A stretch of DNA of 64,000 nucleotides from Actinomycetospora chiangmaiensis DSM 45062. GTDB taxonomy: Bacteria > Actinomycetota > Actinomycetes > Mycobacteriales > Pseudonocardiaceae. The DNA is taken from assembly GCF_000379625.1 (NCBI RefSeq), contig NZ_KB903218.1, forward strand, positions 62,001-126,000. Direction: 5' to 3'. The position numbers were made by a program, and so were the translations under genes. The number at the start of each line of letters is the position of its first letter. Position 1 is the first letter of the stretch. Positions 1 to 9,242 of the stretch are shown here, in pieces. The notes beneath the pieces were generated by a model. That model did not search any database and was not told the DNA's origin. It worked only from the letters and a program-made list of their open reading frames with translations.

Positions 1-109
1 CGAGGCCGGACAGCAGACCGAGGGCGTCCGGGAGCTCGGCCAGCGGGATTCCCGGCCGGGTGTTCACAGGCTGGGTGGTGTCGGGCTGCGGAACGACGGG
101 TGCGGCCAT
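1..109 (-). CDS. N-terminus of an unidentified protein (cut by window edge)
   Basis: Only the first 36 codons lie in the window. They read MAAPVVPQPDTTQ, then a Pro-rich stretch, then a likely helix (IPLAELPDALGLLSGL). An ATG at 109 is preceded by GGAGGAG at a good distance, which supports the start. The gene is divergent from the LuxR-type regulator, sharing about 80 bp of promoter space. Too little is visible to assign a family. Confidence 0.5.
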   Translation of the reverse strand, partial: MAAPVVPQPDTTQPVNTRPGIPLAELPDALGLLSGL

Positions 110-191
110 CGAAGTCTCTCCTCCGTGCGACTGATACCGAACGTAGTAATTCGACGGGCGCTCTCCATCCGGGAAACCCCTAGTCGGCAGA

Positions 192-3102
192 GTGAAGGTC
201 GCTTTGTGGTCACCTAGGGTGGTCGGTGTGGGGGACGGCGACGATCGGACACCGCTCGACGACGGAGCGGTCGGCCTGCGCGGTCGCGGCCCCACCTGCC
301 GCTTCCTGGCCGACCGGCTGCGGGAGGCGACGGAGCGGGCGGTCGTCGTTCTCGCCGAGGGCGAGCCCGGCTCGGGCAAGTCGACCCTGTGTCGCGAGAC
401 CGCCGATCGCGCGCGTCGGGACGGGTTCCGCGTGATCACGATGGTGGGGATCCAGGGGGAGAGCGACATCGCTCTCGCGGCGCTGTCCGCCCTCCTCCGG
501 CCGCTCCTCCCAGACGCTGCGTCCCTCCCCGAGAAGCGGCGCCGCGCCGTCCACGCGGTCACCGGAGCGAGCGACGACGAGGCACCTGACCGCTTCGCCC
601 TGGGCGTCGCCGTGCTCGGGCTGTTCGCGGCGGTGACCGAGCGCGTCCCACTGCTGATCGTCATCGACGACGCCCACTGGCTCGACCAGCTGTCCGCGGA
701 CGTCCTGTCGTTCGTGGCTCGCCGACTCGGGGATGACCCCGTGATGCTGCTTGCGGCCACGCGCCCCGGCCCGTGTCCGCTCGTCCTGGAGGGCGCGGCC
801 GTCCCGCTGGCGGTGGGGCCGCTCGACCTCCCCGCACTCGCGTGCGTGCTCGACGACGCCGGATACGCGACGAGCCCCGAGGTCCTCCGCGCGATCGAGG
901 CGGTCAGCGGCGGGCTCCCACTGGCAGCGCTCGAGACGGCGGCCGCCCTCTCCGCGGCCCACCGCGCCGGGAACGCTCCGCTACCCGATCCGTTGCCGGT
1001 CGGTCGCCGCGTCGGGGAAGCCTACCGACGGCGGCTCGACAGCTTGCCGGACCGGACCCTGGAGGCACTCGCCGTCGTCGTCGCCGCCGGGACGGCGCCC
1101 CCCACGCTGCTCGAGGCGGGCCTGGCTACGGACGGCCTCTCGATCGTCGATCTCGAGCCGGCCGAGGACGCGGGCATCCTCCGGCTCGCCGCCGACGGCA
1201 CCGTCGTCTTCGGGCATCCGCTCCTGCGCGCAGCGGCCTTCGCCGTGCTGACCCCCAGCGTCCGTCGCCGCGCCCAGCGGGCGCTGGCCGCCGTGACGGC
1301 ACCGGACGCGGTCGATGCCGACGCCGAACGACATGCGCGCCACCTCCTCGGGGCCGCCTTCGGGCCGGAGGACGAGCTCGCCGACGCGCTCGACGCCGCC
1401 GGACGCGCCCTCGCGCACCGAGCGGGTCCGGCCGGTGCCGCCGACGTGCTCGGGCAGGCGGCCGAGATGACCCCGCCGGGTCCGCGTCGCGTCGCGCGCC
1501 ACCTCGTCGCCGCCCAGGCGTGCCTCGCCGCGGGCCTGCCCGCACGGGCCCGTCGTCATGCCGGGGAGGTCCTCGTAAAAGGTGTCGACGCGACGGCCAG
1601 GTGCGACGCCCACCTCGTCATGCTCGCGACCGCGGTCTGGGGACCCGAGGGCACGGCGCGAGCCCACGTCGCCGCCGAGGAGGCCGAACGGATCCGGGAG
1701 GCCGACCCGGCCCGTGCGGTCCGACTCCTCGTCCCCGTCTGCAGCGTGGCGATGAGCCACGGCGCCCTCCCGGAGGCGCTCGACCTCGCGCGGCGCGGCC
1801 GTGCCTGGGCCGGGGACGACCGGGTCGACGCGCCGACGGGGCGGAGTGCCTCCCAGCTGTGCGCGATGTCCCTCGTCCTGTCCGGGCGGCACGCCGAGGC
1901 GCGTTCGGTGCTGGACGGCCTCCCCGACGAGCCTCCGTCCGGGAGCACCGACCTCCCCGGCCACGCCCAGACCCTCGTGCGACTCGAACGGCTGGGGGAG
2001 GCCGAGCGGTCGGTGCGCGAGCAGCTGGCTGCGGGCGGACGCGACGACGCGCCGTCCGCCCGGGCCCACGCCCTCGCGTGCGCGGGCGAGGTGTACGGCT
2101 GGCAGGGCCGGTGGGCCGAGGCGCTCGCCGCCGGGGACGAGGCGGTCGATCTCGCCCACGAGACCGGCGAGCACCTGCTCGGCCTCTTCGCGCGCGGGGA
2201 CCGGGCGTGGCTCGACGCCGCGCGTGGGAACGACCGGCGCTGTCGCGACGACGTCGGGACCGTGCTCGCGGGGGAGCACGAGATGCCCGCGCCACCGCTG
2301 CGCATCTACGCCCTCGCGGCGCTCGGACTCCTGGAACTCGGTCGCGATGACCTCCCGGCCGCGGTGGCGGCCCTGCTCGGCGCCGAGGACCGTCGCCAGG
2401 AGCTCAGCTGCTACGACCCGCGGGCGGTCCCGTTCGGACCGGACCTCGTCGAAGCACTCGCACGCTCCGGCGACCTCGACGGGGCGCGACGCGTCCTCGA
2501 CCGGTTCGACGGCCTCGTCGAGGCATCCGACACGGCGTGGGCCCGGGCCACGAGCGCCCGCTGCCACGCCCTCCTCGCCGACCCCGACGCCGCGGACGAC
2601 TGGTTCTTGCGTGCCATGGAGCATCACGCGCGGTCCTCACCGTTCGACCGGGCGCGCACGCAGCTGTGCTGGGGCCGCCACCTGAGGCGGCGCCGCGACA
2701 TCCGGGCGAGTCGGTCGGTGCTCCGCGAGGCACGGACGACCTTCGCCGCACTGGGCCGTCCCTTGGACCTCGGCCGCGGCGGCCGAGCTGCGGGCGGCGG
2801 GGGAGCGACCGCCATCCGAAGGGCGGGACGACCTCCGCGAGCTGAGCCCGCAGGAGTTGCGGTGTGCGCTCGCCGTCGCGGACGGGATGAGCAACCGGGA
2901 GGCGGCCTCCGCACTCTTCCTCAGCCCGAAGACCGTCGAGTACCACCTGCGCAAGGTCTACGCGAAGCTCCGCGTGACCTCCCGGACGCAGCTCGTGCGT
3001 GCCCTGTCCACCCCGCACAACGAGTCGGGTCCGAAGGTCCCGGCCCCCCGAGTGCCCGCCGACGGGAAACCCTCCGTCCGCGTGGGCGATCGAGCCGGCT
3101 GA
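192..3102 (+). pseudogene. LAL-type LuxR-family regulator split by a frameshift
   Basis: Large ATP-binding LuxR (LAL/MalT-like) regulator: an N-terminal STAND ATPase, a long helical repeat region and a C-terminal LuxR HTH. Walker A is GEPGSGKST near residue 60 and Walker B is LLIVIDDAHWLD near residue 155. The first frame codes through LREARTTFAALGRP. From about base 2763 the expected continuation (TSAAAELRAAGERP, then the HTH with GMSNREAASALFLSPKTVEYH) is in the next frame, ending at the TGA at 3100-3102. One extra T at about 2763 explains the break. The intact protein would be about 970 aa. It is either a real inactivation that removes the DNA-binding domain or a sequencing error. GTG at 192 is the longest start; GTG 219 or 228 are alternatives. 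Confidence 0.82.
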
Positions 3103-3213
3103 CCGAGGCCCAGCGCCGTCGCGGCCTGGGACCGGACGGTGCGGGCGGGTGATCATCGAGCCTGGGACCAGCAGGGCCTGGGAGCGACTGCCGTGTGCGC
3201 GCACGGTGGAGCC

Positions 3214-3987
3214 ATGACCACCAGCACCCCGATCGGCCTCCTCCATGACAAGATCGTCTTCATCACCGGTGCGAGCCGGGGAATTGGTGCGGCGGCGGGC
3301 CGACTGTTCGCCCGCGAGGGTGCCGCCGTGGTGCTCGCCTCCCGGAGCGCCGACGCGCTCGACCGCCTGGTCGCCGACATCCGCGCCGAGGGTGGGGTCG
3401 CGGACGCCGTGATGGTCGACCTGGCCGACGCGGCGAGCATCACCGCGGCCCTCGCGCGGGTCGACGAGCTGCACGGCCGGCTCGACGGCGCCTTCAACAA
3501 CGGCGCCGCGATCCAGCAGCCCGGCCCGCTCGACACCACCACCGACGAGGACATCGACGAGCAGTTCGCGGTCAACTTCCGCGCGCACTGGACGGCGATG
3601 ACGGCCGAGGCGGCGCTGATGCGGCGGTCGGGCGGCGGCGCGATCGTCAACACGTCGAGCATCGGCAGCCGCCGGGCCAACGCGCAGCTGCCCGCGTACG
3701 GCGCCATGAAGCGCGCGCTGAACAGCATCACCGAGTCGGCCGCGGTCACGTGGGGGCCGCACGGCATCCGGGTCAACGGCATCACCCCGGGCGGCACCGC
3801 GACCGAGATGATCGACACCTGGGAGGCGGCCTCGCCCGGCGTCACCGAGCGGATCGAGGCCAGCATCCCGCTCGGCCGCATGGCCCGGCCGGAGGAGGTC
3901 GCCGAGGTCGCCGGCTGGCTGCTCAGCGACCGGGCGTCCATGGTCACCGGCGCGATCGTCCCGGTCGACGGCGGCGCCGGAGCCTGA
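3214..3987 (+). CDS. Short-chain dehydrogenase/reductase (SDR)
   Basis: Classical SDR of 257 aa, the usual length. It has the NAD(P)-binding motif TGASRGIG near the N-terminus, the active-site serine in NTSSIGS and the catalytic YxxxK as YGAMK. The C-terminus ends with the usual VTGAIVPVDGG. The structural NNAG motif reads NNGA, a small deviation. ATG 3214 is chosen because the SDR fold begins there; the open frame upstream looks non-coding. Substrate is unknown; closest in type to FabG or glucose dehydrogenase-like SDRs. Confidence 0.9.
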   Translation: MTTSTPIGLLHDKIVFITGASRGIGAAAGRLFAREGAAVVLASRSADALDRLVADIRAEGGVADAVMVDLADAASITAALARVDELHGRLDGAFNNGAAIQQPGPLDTTTDEDIDEQFAVNFRAHWTAMTAEAALMRRSGGGAIVNTSSIGSRRANAQLPAYGAMKRALNSITESAAVTWGPHGIRVNGITPGGTATEMIDTWEAASPGVTERIEASIPLGRMARPEEVAEVAGWLLSDRASMVTGAIVPVDGGAGA

Positions 3988-4012
3988 CGGGCACCGACCC
4001 CTCGTCGGGAAC

Positions 4013-4780
4013 ATGCGTGCGGCGGCGCAGGGTCCAGGGGAATCTCGGTCCGTGGTGCTGTCCCCGGTCTCGCTCGTGGCGCTGGTCGCCGGGATCGTGC
4101 TGCTCGGGGCCGGCACGCTCGCGTGGAGCGGGGCGTGGCGCGGATGGGCACGGCCGGAACCGACCCGCTCGGCGCCGATCACGCTGATGCCGGGGGTCGG
4201 GCTGTTCCTCGTGGCGCTCGGCGTGCTGCCGCTGATCACCGCGCCGGTCGGCGGGGTCGTGGTGCTGGCCGCGTTCCTGGCGGCCCTCGGGTCGTGGCTG
4301 GTGCTGCTGTCGGAACCGCCGTGGTGGGGACCGCGCTGGTGGCGGGACCGCGACGCCGCCGGTCCGTCCGACGTCGAGGACGTGCTGTGGGCCGGTCGGG
4401 TGCCGCCGGAGCACGACAGCGAGGACCTCGTGCTCCGCGAACGGGCGCCCGAGATGCCCCGGTGGCGCCGCGAGGTGGTGCTGCTCGACCCCGCGCTCGG
4501 CCGTCCGACCCTCGTGCACGACGACGGGGCCTGCCGCGGCTCGCTGCTCGCCTTCGCCGACGAGCTCGTGTTCGCGGCCGCCCGCCGCGACGACGCGACA
4601 CGCCCCGGCCCGACGATCCGGGTGCTGCCGGCCCCTCTCGACCTCGCGCGGGAACCGGGTCCGCGGGACGGCCGCCCGGTGGTGGTCGTGACCGCCGCGG
4701 ACGGGACGCGGTGCCGCTTCGAGGTCACCGGTCCCTGGGCGCTGGTGTCCGCGCTCCGACGCTCGTACCCATCATCATGA
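4013..4780 (+). CDS. Membrane protein of unknown function
   Basis: A protein of 255 aa with three probable N-terminal membrane segments (about residues 18-38, 57-75 and 78-100), followed by a soluble, charged C-terminal domain of about 150 aa. It starts 25 bp after the SDR stop, so the two may be co-transcribed. No family recognised. GTG 4052 is an alternative start just before the first hydrophobic segment. Confidence 0.65.
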   Translation: MRAAAQGPGESRSVVLSPVSLVALVAGIVLLGAGTLAWSGAWRGWARPEPTRSAPITLMPGVGLFLVALGVLPLITAPVGGVVVLAAFLAALGSWLVLLSEPPWWGPRWWRDRDAAGPSDVEDVLWAGRVPPEHDSEDLVLRERAPEMPRWRREVVLLDPALGRPTLVHDDGACRGSLLAFADELVFAAARRDDATRPGPTIRVLPAPLDLAREPGPRDGRPVVVVTAADGTRCRFEVTGPWALVSALRRSYPSS

Positions 4781-4880
4781 CGTAGCCCGAATGGGCGACG
4801 TTTCGGCGTGTCGATAACGGGGTGTCGGTGCGCTTCGACACGAGCTGTGACAGGCGTGGTTCGGTCGGGGGGAGCCCATC

Positions 4881-5534
4881 ATGACGATGCAGCAGGACGG
4901 TTCGCAGCACGGGCAGTACGGCCACCCGTCGCAGTACGGGTGGGTGCAGATGCCGGCCGGCGGAGTCCCGGTGCCGCCGCCCGCGCCTCGCAACGGCCTC
5001 GCCACCGCCGGCTTCGTCGTCGCCCTGATCGGTGCCGTGCTCGCGCTGATCCCGATCATTGGGATCGTCTCGTGGGTGCTCTCGCCCGTGGGACTCGTGC
5101 TCTCGATCGTCGGCATCGTCGCGGCCTCGAAGTCCGGCATCGGACGGGGACTCGCGATCGCGGGGGCCGTCCTCGGTGCCGTCGGTCTGCTGATCTGCAT
5201 GATCTGGGTGGCGGTCATCGGGTCGGCCGTGTCGAAGGCGCCGAGCTACAGCTCAGGCACCTACTCGCCCTCGTCGAGCTCGTCCTCCTCCGCGGTGAGC
5301 CTGCCCGCCGGGACCTACGTGGCCGGCACCTACGCCGTCGGGTCCGAGATCCAGGCCGGGACGTACAGCACGACGGGGTCCCAGTGGTGCTACTGGGCTC
5401 GGCTGAGCAGCGCGGACGGCGAGCTGAGCTCCATCAACGCGAACGACAACGTGCAGGGCAGCTCGACGATGGTCGTGAAGTCCTCGGACCAGTACATCGA
5501 GTTCAGCGGGACCTGCACCTGGACGAAGAAGTAG
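4881..5534 (+). CDS. DUF4190-like membrane protein with C-terminal extracellular domain
   Basis: A protein of 217 aa. A Gln/Pro-rich cytoplasmic N-terminus is followed by three or four membrane segments (residues about 45-120) resembling the DUF4190 arrangement. A Ser-rich linker leads to a C-terminal domain with AGTYAVGSEIQAGTY and CYWARLSSADGE, a pattern I know from secreted actinobacterial proteins of unknown function. ATG 4881 has GGGGGAG upstream. A long hairpin follows the stop. Confidence 0.75.
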   Translation: MTMQQDGSQHGQYGHPSQYGWVQMPAGGVPVPPPAPRNGLATAGFVVALIGAVLALIPIIGIVSWVLSPVGLVLSIVGIVAASKSGIGRGLAIAGAVLGAVGLLICMIWVAVIGSAVSKAPSYSSGTYSPSSSSSSSAVSLPAGTYVAGTYAVGSEIQAGTYSTTGSQWCYWARLSSADGELSSINANDNVQGSSTMVVKSSDQYIEFSGTCTWTKK

Positions 5535-5548
5535 CCGATCTCGTCCGT

Positions 5549-5597
5549 GACGAACGGGTCGTTCGTGGCTTCTATACGCACGAGCGACCCGTTCGTC
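5549..5597. terminator. Long hairpin, 19-bp stem
   Basis: Arms at 5549-5567 and 5579-5597 pair over 19 bp with one G-T pair; the loop is 11 nt. It starts 14 bp after the stop of the DUF4190-like gene. No T-tract follows, as is common for actinobacterial terminators. Confidence 0.7.
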
Positions 5598-5684
5598 CCG
5601 TACGCGGCATCCCCGGACACCCTGCGAGGGCACGCTGCGCGCCGTCGACCGGACGCTCGGCCAGGCCGTGCCACACTCGCCGGC

Positions 5685-6116
5685 GTGATCGAGGACGTCC
5701 CGGCCGACCTGCGTGAGCGCATCGTCGCCGGCCTGCGGGAGGCGGGCGCACGGTTCGCCCTGCTTCATGGCAGCCGGGCCGCCGGGACGCACCGCCCGGA
5801 CTCCGACGTCGACGTCGCCGCGTGGTGGGGGGACTCGGCCCCGGCGTCGTTCGAGGTGTCGCTGCCGCCCTCGGTGGACCTCCTCGTGCTGGACACGGCG
5901 CCGCTGGAGCTGCGCGGTCGGGTGGCCCAGCACGGACTCCTCCTGTTCGACGACGACCCCCGGGCGCGCGTGCACTGGGTCGCGACGACGCGGAAGATTT
6001 ACGCCGACGAGCGTCCGCGCCTGGAGCGGGCGCACCGGGAGTTCCTCGAAGGGCTGCGGCGGCGTTCTGGCTCCAGGAGCACCAACGCCGCTGATTCGTT
6101 GGGCCGACCGGGCTAA
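5685..6116 (+). CDS. MNT-family nucleotidyltransferase, without a HEPN partner
   Basis: A protein of 143 aa with the minimal nucleotidyltransferase fold. G29-S30 is followed by ten residues and then D41-V-D43 (the GS-X10-DxD signature), and a third acidic strand in VDLLVLD. The C-terminal helix resembles MntA-type antitoxins. MntA proteins normally sit next to a HepT (HEPN) toxin; none is visible here, since the next gene is an unrelated repeat protein. GTG 5685 is chosen because sequence before it overlaps the upstream hairpin and is not conserved-looking. It may be an orphan antitoxin or a substrate-modifying transferase. Confidence 0.75.
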   Translation: MIEDVPADLRERIVAGLREAGARFALLHGSRAAGTHRPDSDVDVAAWWGDSAPASFEVSLPPSVDLLVLDTAPLELRGRVAQHGLLLFDDDPRARVHWVATTRKIYADERPRLERAHREFLEGLRRRSGSRSTNAADSLGRPG

Positions 6117-6188
6117 CCACGCGTCCCGCACGGGTGAGGCACGGGCACCAGGTGCAACACCGGCCGCCTCCGCTCGGACATACCGAGC

Positions 6189-7784
6189 ATGACGCGGATT
6201 GATGACGGCGCGGTCACGGAGGTGCCGGCCGGCGAGGCGATCGACGCGGCGCTCGCCGAGTGCGGTCGGGTGCTCGTGACGGGCCCGTCGGTGGTCGCGG
6301 TGCGTGCGGTCCTCGCGGCGGCGGTCGAGCGGCACGGCGAGGACCTCGACGTCCTCGACGACGCCCTGCCGGCGCAGCTCGAGGCGCTGCCGGACCGGGG
6401 CCTCATCGGCGCCCGGCCCGCCGTGCTCGACGCGGTGCTCGGTCCGGTCCCCGACCTGCCGTTCGTTCTCGTGGAGACCCTTCCCGACGACGAGTGCGAG
6501 GTCCCGGAGGCCCTCCGCGCGGTCGTGGCGGCCGTGACCGACCGGCACCGCCTCGCCGTCGGGAACGCCCTCGACGAGACCGAGCTGGCGGCCCTCACCG
6601 CGGACACCGACGGCCTGGCGGCGGCGGTCGAGGGCGGGTTCGTGCACCGCACGACCCGCGACGGACGGCCGCACCTCGCGCCCGACCCCGCCGTCGTCGA
6701 CCACGCCGAGGCCGTCCGGCCCATCACCACCGACTTCGCCCGCCGGCTGCGCGAGGTCGCCGACCCGGCCGAGCTCCTGGTCGCCGGCCGCGTGGCCGTG
6801 GCACGCGGCGACGCCGGCGTCGGTGCCGTCCTGCTGGGGCGGCTCGACCCCGACGAGGTGCCGGTCGAGGCGGCGTGGGCGGTCGCGACGGCCGCCGAGC
6901 AGCACGGGCACGACGAGGCGGCCGCGCGCTGGCACCGGTCCGTCGCCGCCCGTGGCGACGCCGAGGACGCCCGTGCCTCCCGGCGGGCCGCGGGCCTGGC
7001 CGAACTGCGCTCCGGGCGGCGACGCGCCGCCCACGACCTCCTGGCCGGCATCGACGGCGCCGACCGCGCCACCCAGGACCTGCTCGCGCGTCTCGCGCTG
7101 GCCGAGCCGGACTCCGCGGACCGCCGGATCGAGGCCCGGCGACGCTTCGAGCTCGCGGCCGACGGCGACGACGAGCTCGCGGCCGCCGCGGCCCTGGCAC
7201 TCGTGTCGATGGCCCGACAGGACGGGGACGACGACGCCGCCGTCCGGTGGCTCCGATTCGCGATCCGCACCACCGCCGACCGGGAGCGGGGCACGCGAGC
7301 GCGCATCGTCCTGATCCCCGTCCTGGCCCGCCTCGGCCGGACCGCGGAGGCACACGCCGCCGCGGACGACCTCGACGACCACCTCGTCGACTCCGACCCC
7401 CGGCCCTGGCGCGAGGCCCTCGTCCTGGCCCGGGCCGCGCTCGCCCGGGCGACCGGCGACCTCGCGCTCACGCGCATCGTCCTCGACGGCGCTGCCGCGG
7501 ACCTGCGCGGTGCGGCGTGGTCGGCGGCCTCGGTCGAGCTCGACGTCGCGCGGGGGCTCGTCGACGAGGTGCTCGACGCCGGACGGCCGGAGTGGAGCCA
7601 CCTGCGGGCGGTCCGCTCGGACCGCCCGGAGCTCTCGTCCGCCCTCGACCCGCAGCACCGGCTCCGCACGGCCCGCCAGGTCGCCCTGCGCACCCGAGAC
7701 GGACAGCTCGTCGTGGTGCCGACGCCGCGGCGGGCGGAGACGGCGGTCGCGAGCTCGGCGGCGCCCGTGCCGTTGCCGCGCTAG
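6189..7784 (+). CDS. Repeat-rich protein resembling a P-loop-less STAND ATPase
   Basis: A soluble 531-aa protein, rich in Ala/Asp/Arg. Residues about 25-125 follow the order of a STAND ATPase (RVLVTGPSVVAVRAVLAAAV where Walker A is expected, LPFVLVETLPDDE where Walker B is expected), but the GxxGxGK[ST] signature is absent. Residues about 190-470 are helical TPR-like repeats (AAAVRWLRFAIRT, AEAHAAADDLDD). There is no C-terminal HTH. This layout is that of a LAL regulator lacking ATP binding and DNA binding. The homology is my inference; the function is unknown. Confidence 0.6.
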   Translation: MTRIDDGAVTEVPAGEAIDAALAECGRVLVTGPSVVAVRAVLAAAVERHGEDLDVLDDALPAQLEALPDRGLIGARPAVLDAVLGPVPDLPFVLVETLPDDECEVPEALRAVVAAVTDRHRLAVGNALDETELAALTADTDGLAAAVEGGFVHRTTRDGRPHLAPDPAVVDHAEAVRPITTDFARRLREVADPAELLVAGRVAVARGDAGVGAVLLGRLDPDEVPVEAAWAVATAAEQHGHDEAAARWHRSVAARGDAEDARASRRAAGLAELRSGRRRAAHDLLAGIDGADRATQDLLARLALAEPDSADRRIEARRRFELAADGDDELAAAAALALVSMARQDGDDDAAVRWLRFAIRTTADRERGTRARIVLIPVLARLGRTAEAHAAADDLDDHLVDSDPRPWREALVLARAALARATGDLALTRIVLDGAAADLRGAAWSAASVELDVARGLVDEVLDAGRPEWSHLRAVRSDRPELSSALDPQHRLRTARQVALRTRDGQLVVVPTPRRAETAVASSAAPVPLPR

Positions 7785-7785
7785 C

Positions 7786-7829
7786 GAGTGCGGCGAAGTG
7801 CATCAGCGGTGGCGCACTCCGCCGCACTC
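7786..7829 (+). terminator. Hairpin, 16-bp stem
   Basis: Arms at 7786-7801 and 7814-7829 pair over 16 bp with one mismatch and a 12-nt loop. It begins 2 bp after the stop of the preceding repeat protein. Confidence 0.7.
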
Positions 7830-7880
7830 CGCGAACGCTGCCCGCGCACCCGCCGTCGGGAACGCGCACACTCGGAGGCG

Positions 7881-9242
7881 ATGACCGCCGAAGCACCCCC
7901 CACGCGCGACCGCTACACCCCGGTGCCCGACGAGATCGACGCCGTCGACCTGCCGGTCGAGGGGGCGCTGCCGCCCGAGCTGGACGGCCGCTACATCCGC
8001 AACGGCCCGAACCCGCTGCCCGGCGACGACCCCGGGCACTGGTTCCGCGGGCACGGGATGCTGCACGGCCTGCGGCTGCGGAACGGGCGCGCGGAGTGGT
8101 ATCGCAACCGGTGGGTGCGCACCCGGGCGCTCGAGGGGAAGCCGTTCCTCGGGCTCCGCGGTCCCGACCTCACCGCCGTCCCCGCCAACACCCACATCGT
8201 GCCGCAGGCGGGGAAACTGCTCGCGCTGGTCGAGCAGGGGTTCCCGTACGAGGTCGACGAGGACCTCGACACGGTCGGCCCGTGCGACTTCGACGGCCGC
8301 CTGAAGACCGCCATGTGCGCCCACCCGAAGACCGACCCGGTCACCGGGGAGATGCACTTCCACGGCTATTCGCCGTTCCCGCCGTACCTGACCTACCACC
8401 GGCTGTCGGCGACGGGCGAGCTGATCGAGAGTCGTCCGGTGTCGGTCGACCGGCCGACGATGATGCACGACCTCGCGATCACCGACCGTCACGCGATCTT
8501 CCTCGACCTGCCGATGACGTTCGCCTGGCGGCGCATGGTCGTCTCCGGCATGCCGTTCGGCTGGGAGGAGCGCTACGGCGCGCGGCTCGGCGTCATGGCC
8601 CTCGACGACCCGGCCGCGCCGGTGCGTTGGTTCGAGATCGACCCCTGCTACGTCTTCCACGTCGGGACCGCGGTCTTCCTTCCCGACGACGGGTCGGGGC
8701 GGATCGTGCTCGACGGTGCCCGCTACTCGGGCCCCGATGCCGCCGCGCTCTTCCCGTCGAAGCGCCGGCGCCGGCCGCAGCGGGACCCGGCGTCGGAGGC
8801 CGTGGCGCTCGGCGTCGCGCGCTACCACCGCTGGACGCTGGACCTCACCACCGGCGCCGTCAGTGGGACCGCGCTCGACGACCGCCCGCTCGAGATGCCG
8901 ACGCTCGACGACGACCGGGTGGGCCGGTCCGCCCGCTACCGGTACGCCGTCGCGTCGGGTCGGTACAGCGACGCCGTCGTGAAGCTCGACCTCGACACGG
9001 GCGTCACCACCACCCACGACCCGGGCCGTGACGTCTCCGCCGGTGAGGCCGTGTTCGTCCCCTCCGCCGCCCCCGACCGCGCCGAGGACGACGGCTGGCT
9101 GCTCACCATCACCACGCGCCGCGACGGGTCGGCGTCCCGGCTGCTCGTGCTCGACGCCTCGGACATCACGCGGACCGTCGCCGCCGTCACCCTGCCCCGC
9201 GGGGTTCCGGCAGGGTTCCACGGGAGCTGGATCCCGGCCTGA
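7881..9242 (+). CDS. Carotenoid oxygenase (RPE65/CCD family)
   Basis: A protein of 453 aa with the seven-bladed propeller signature of carotenoid cleavage dioxygenases. All four iron-ligand histidines can be placed: CAHPKTD (about 147), MMHDLAIT (about 196), YVFHV (about 260) and GFHGSW (about 446). The N-terminal GRYIRNGPNP motif is typical. ATG 7881 has GGAGG upstream. The family cleaves polyene double bonds with O2, giving apocarotenals; members may also act on stilbenes. No carotenoid synthesis genes are nearby. The 3' end overlaps the convergent glycosyltransferase by 56 bp. Confidence 0.93.
   Translation: MTAEAPPTRDRYTPVPDEIDAVDLPVEGALPPELDGRYIRNGPNPLPGDDPGHWFRGHGMLHGLRLRNGRAEWYRNRWVRTRALEGKPFLGLRGPDLTAVPANTHIVPQAGKLLALVEQGFPYEVDEDLDTVGPCDFDGRLKTAMCAHPKTDPVTGEMHFHGYSPFPPYLTYHRLSATGELIESRPVSVDRPTMMHDLAITDRHAIFLDLPMTFAWRRMVVSGMPFGWEERYGARLGVMALDDPAAPVRWFEIDPCYVFHVGTAVFLPDDGSGRIVLDGARYSGPDAAALFPSKRRRRPQRDPASEAVALGVARYHRWTLDLTTGAVSGTALDDRPLEMPTLDDDRVGRSARYRYAVASGRYSDAVVKLDLDTGVTTTHDPGRDVSAGEAVFVPSAAPDRAEDDGWLLTITTRRDGSASRLLVLDASDITRTVAAVTLPRGVPAGFHGSWIPA

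Noticed and set aside
2763-3152. The original-frame C-terminus of the LuxR-type gene running to 3152
   Set aside because: After 2763 this frame gives Arg/Gly-rich sequence, while the adjacent frame gives a textbook LuxR HTH.
2404-4728. Very long open frames on the strand opposite the LuxR, SDR and membrane protein genes
   Set aside because: Their translations are Arg/Ser/Pro-rich without motifs and lie opposite well-supported genes; in GC-rich DNA such frames stay open by chance.
5253-7658. 801-codon open frame on the minus strand
   Set aside because: Opposite the supported plus-strand genes; its composition (Gly/Arg/Val/Asp) is that of an antisense shadow.
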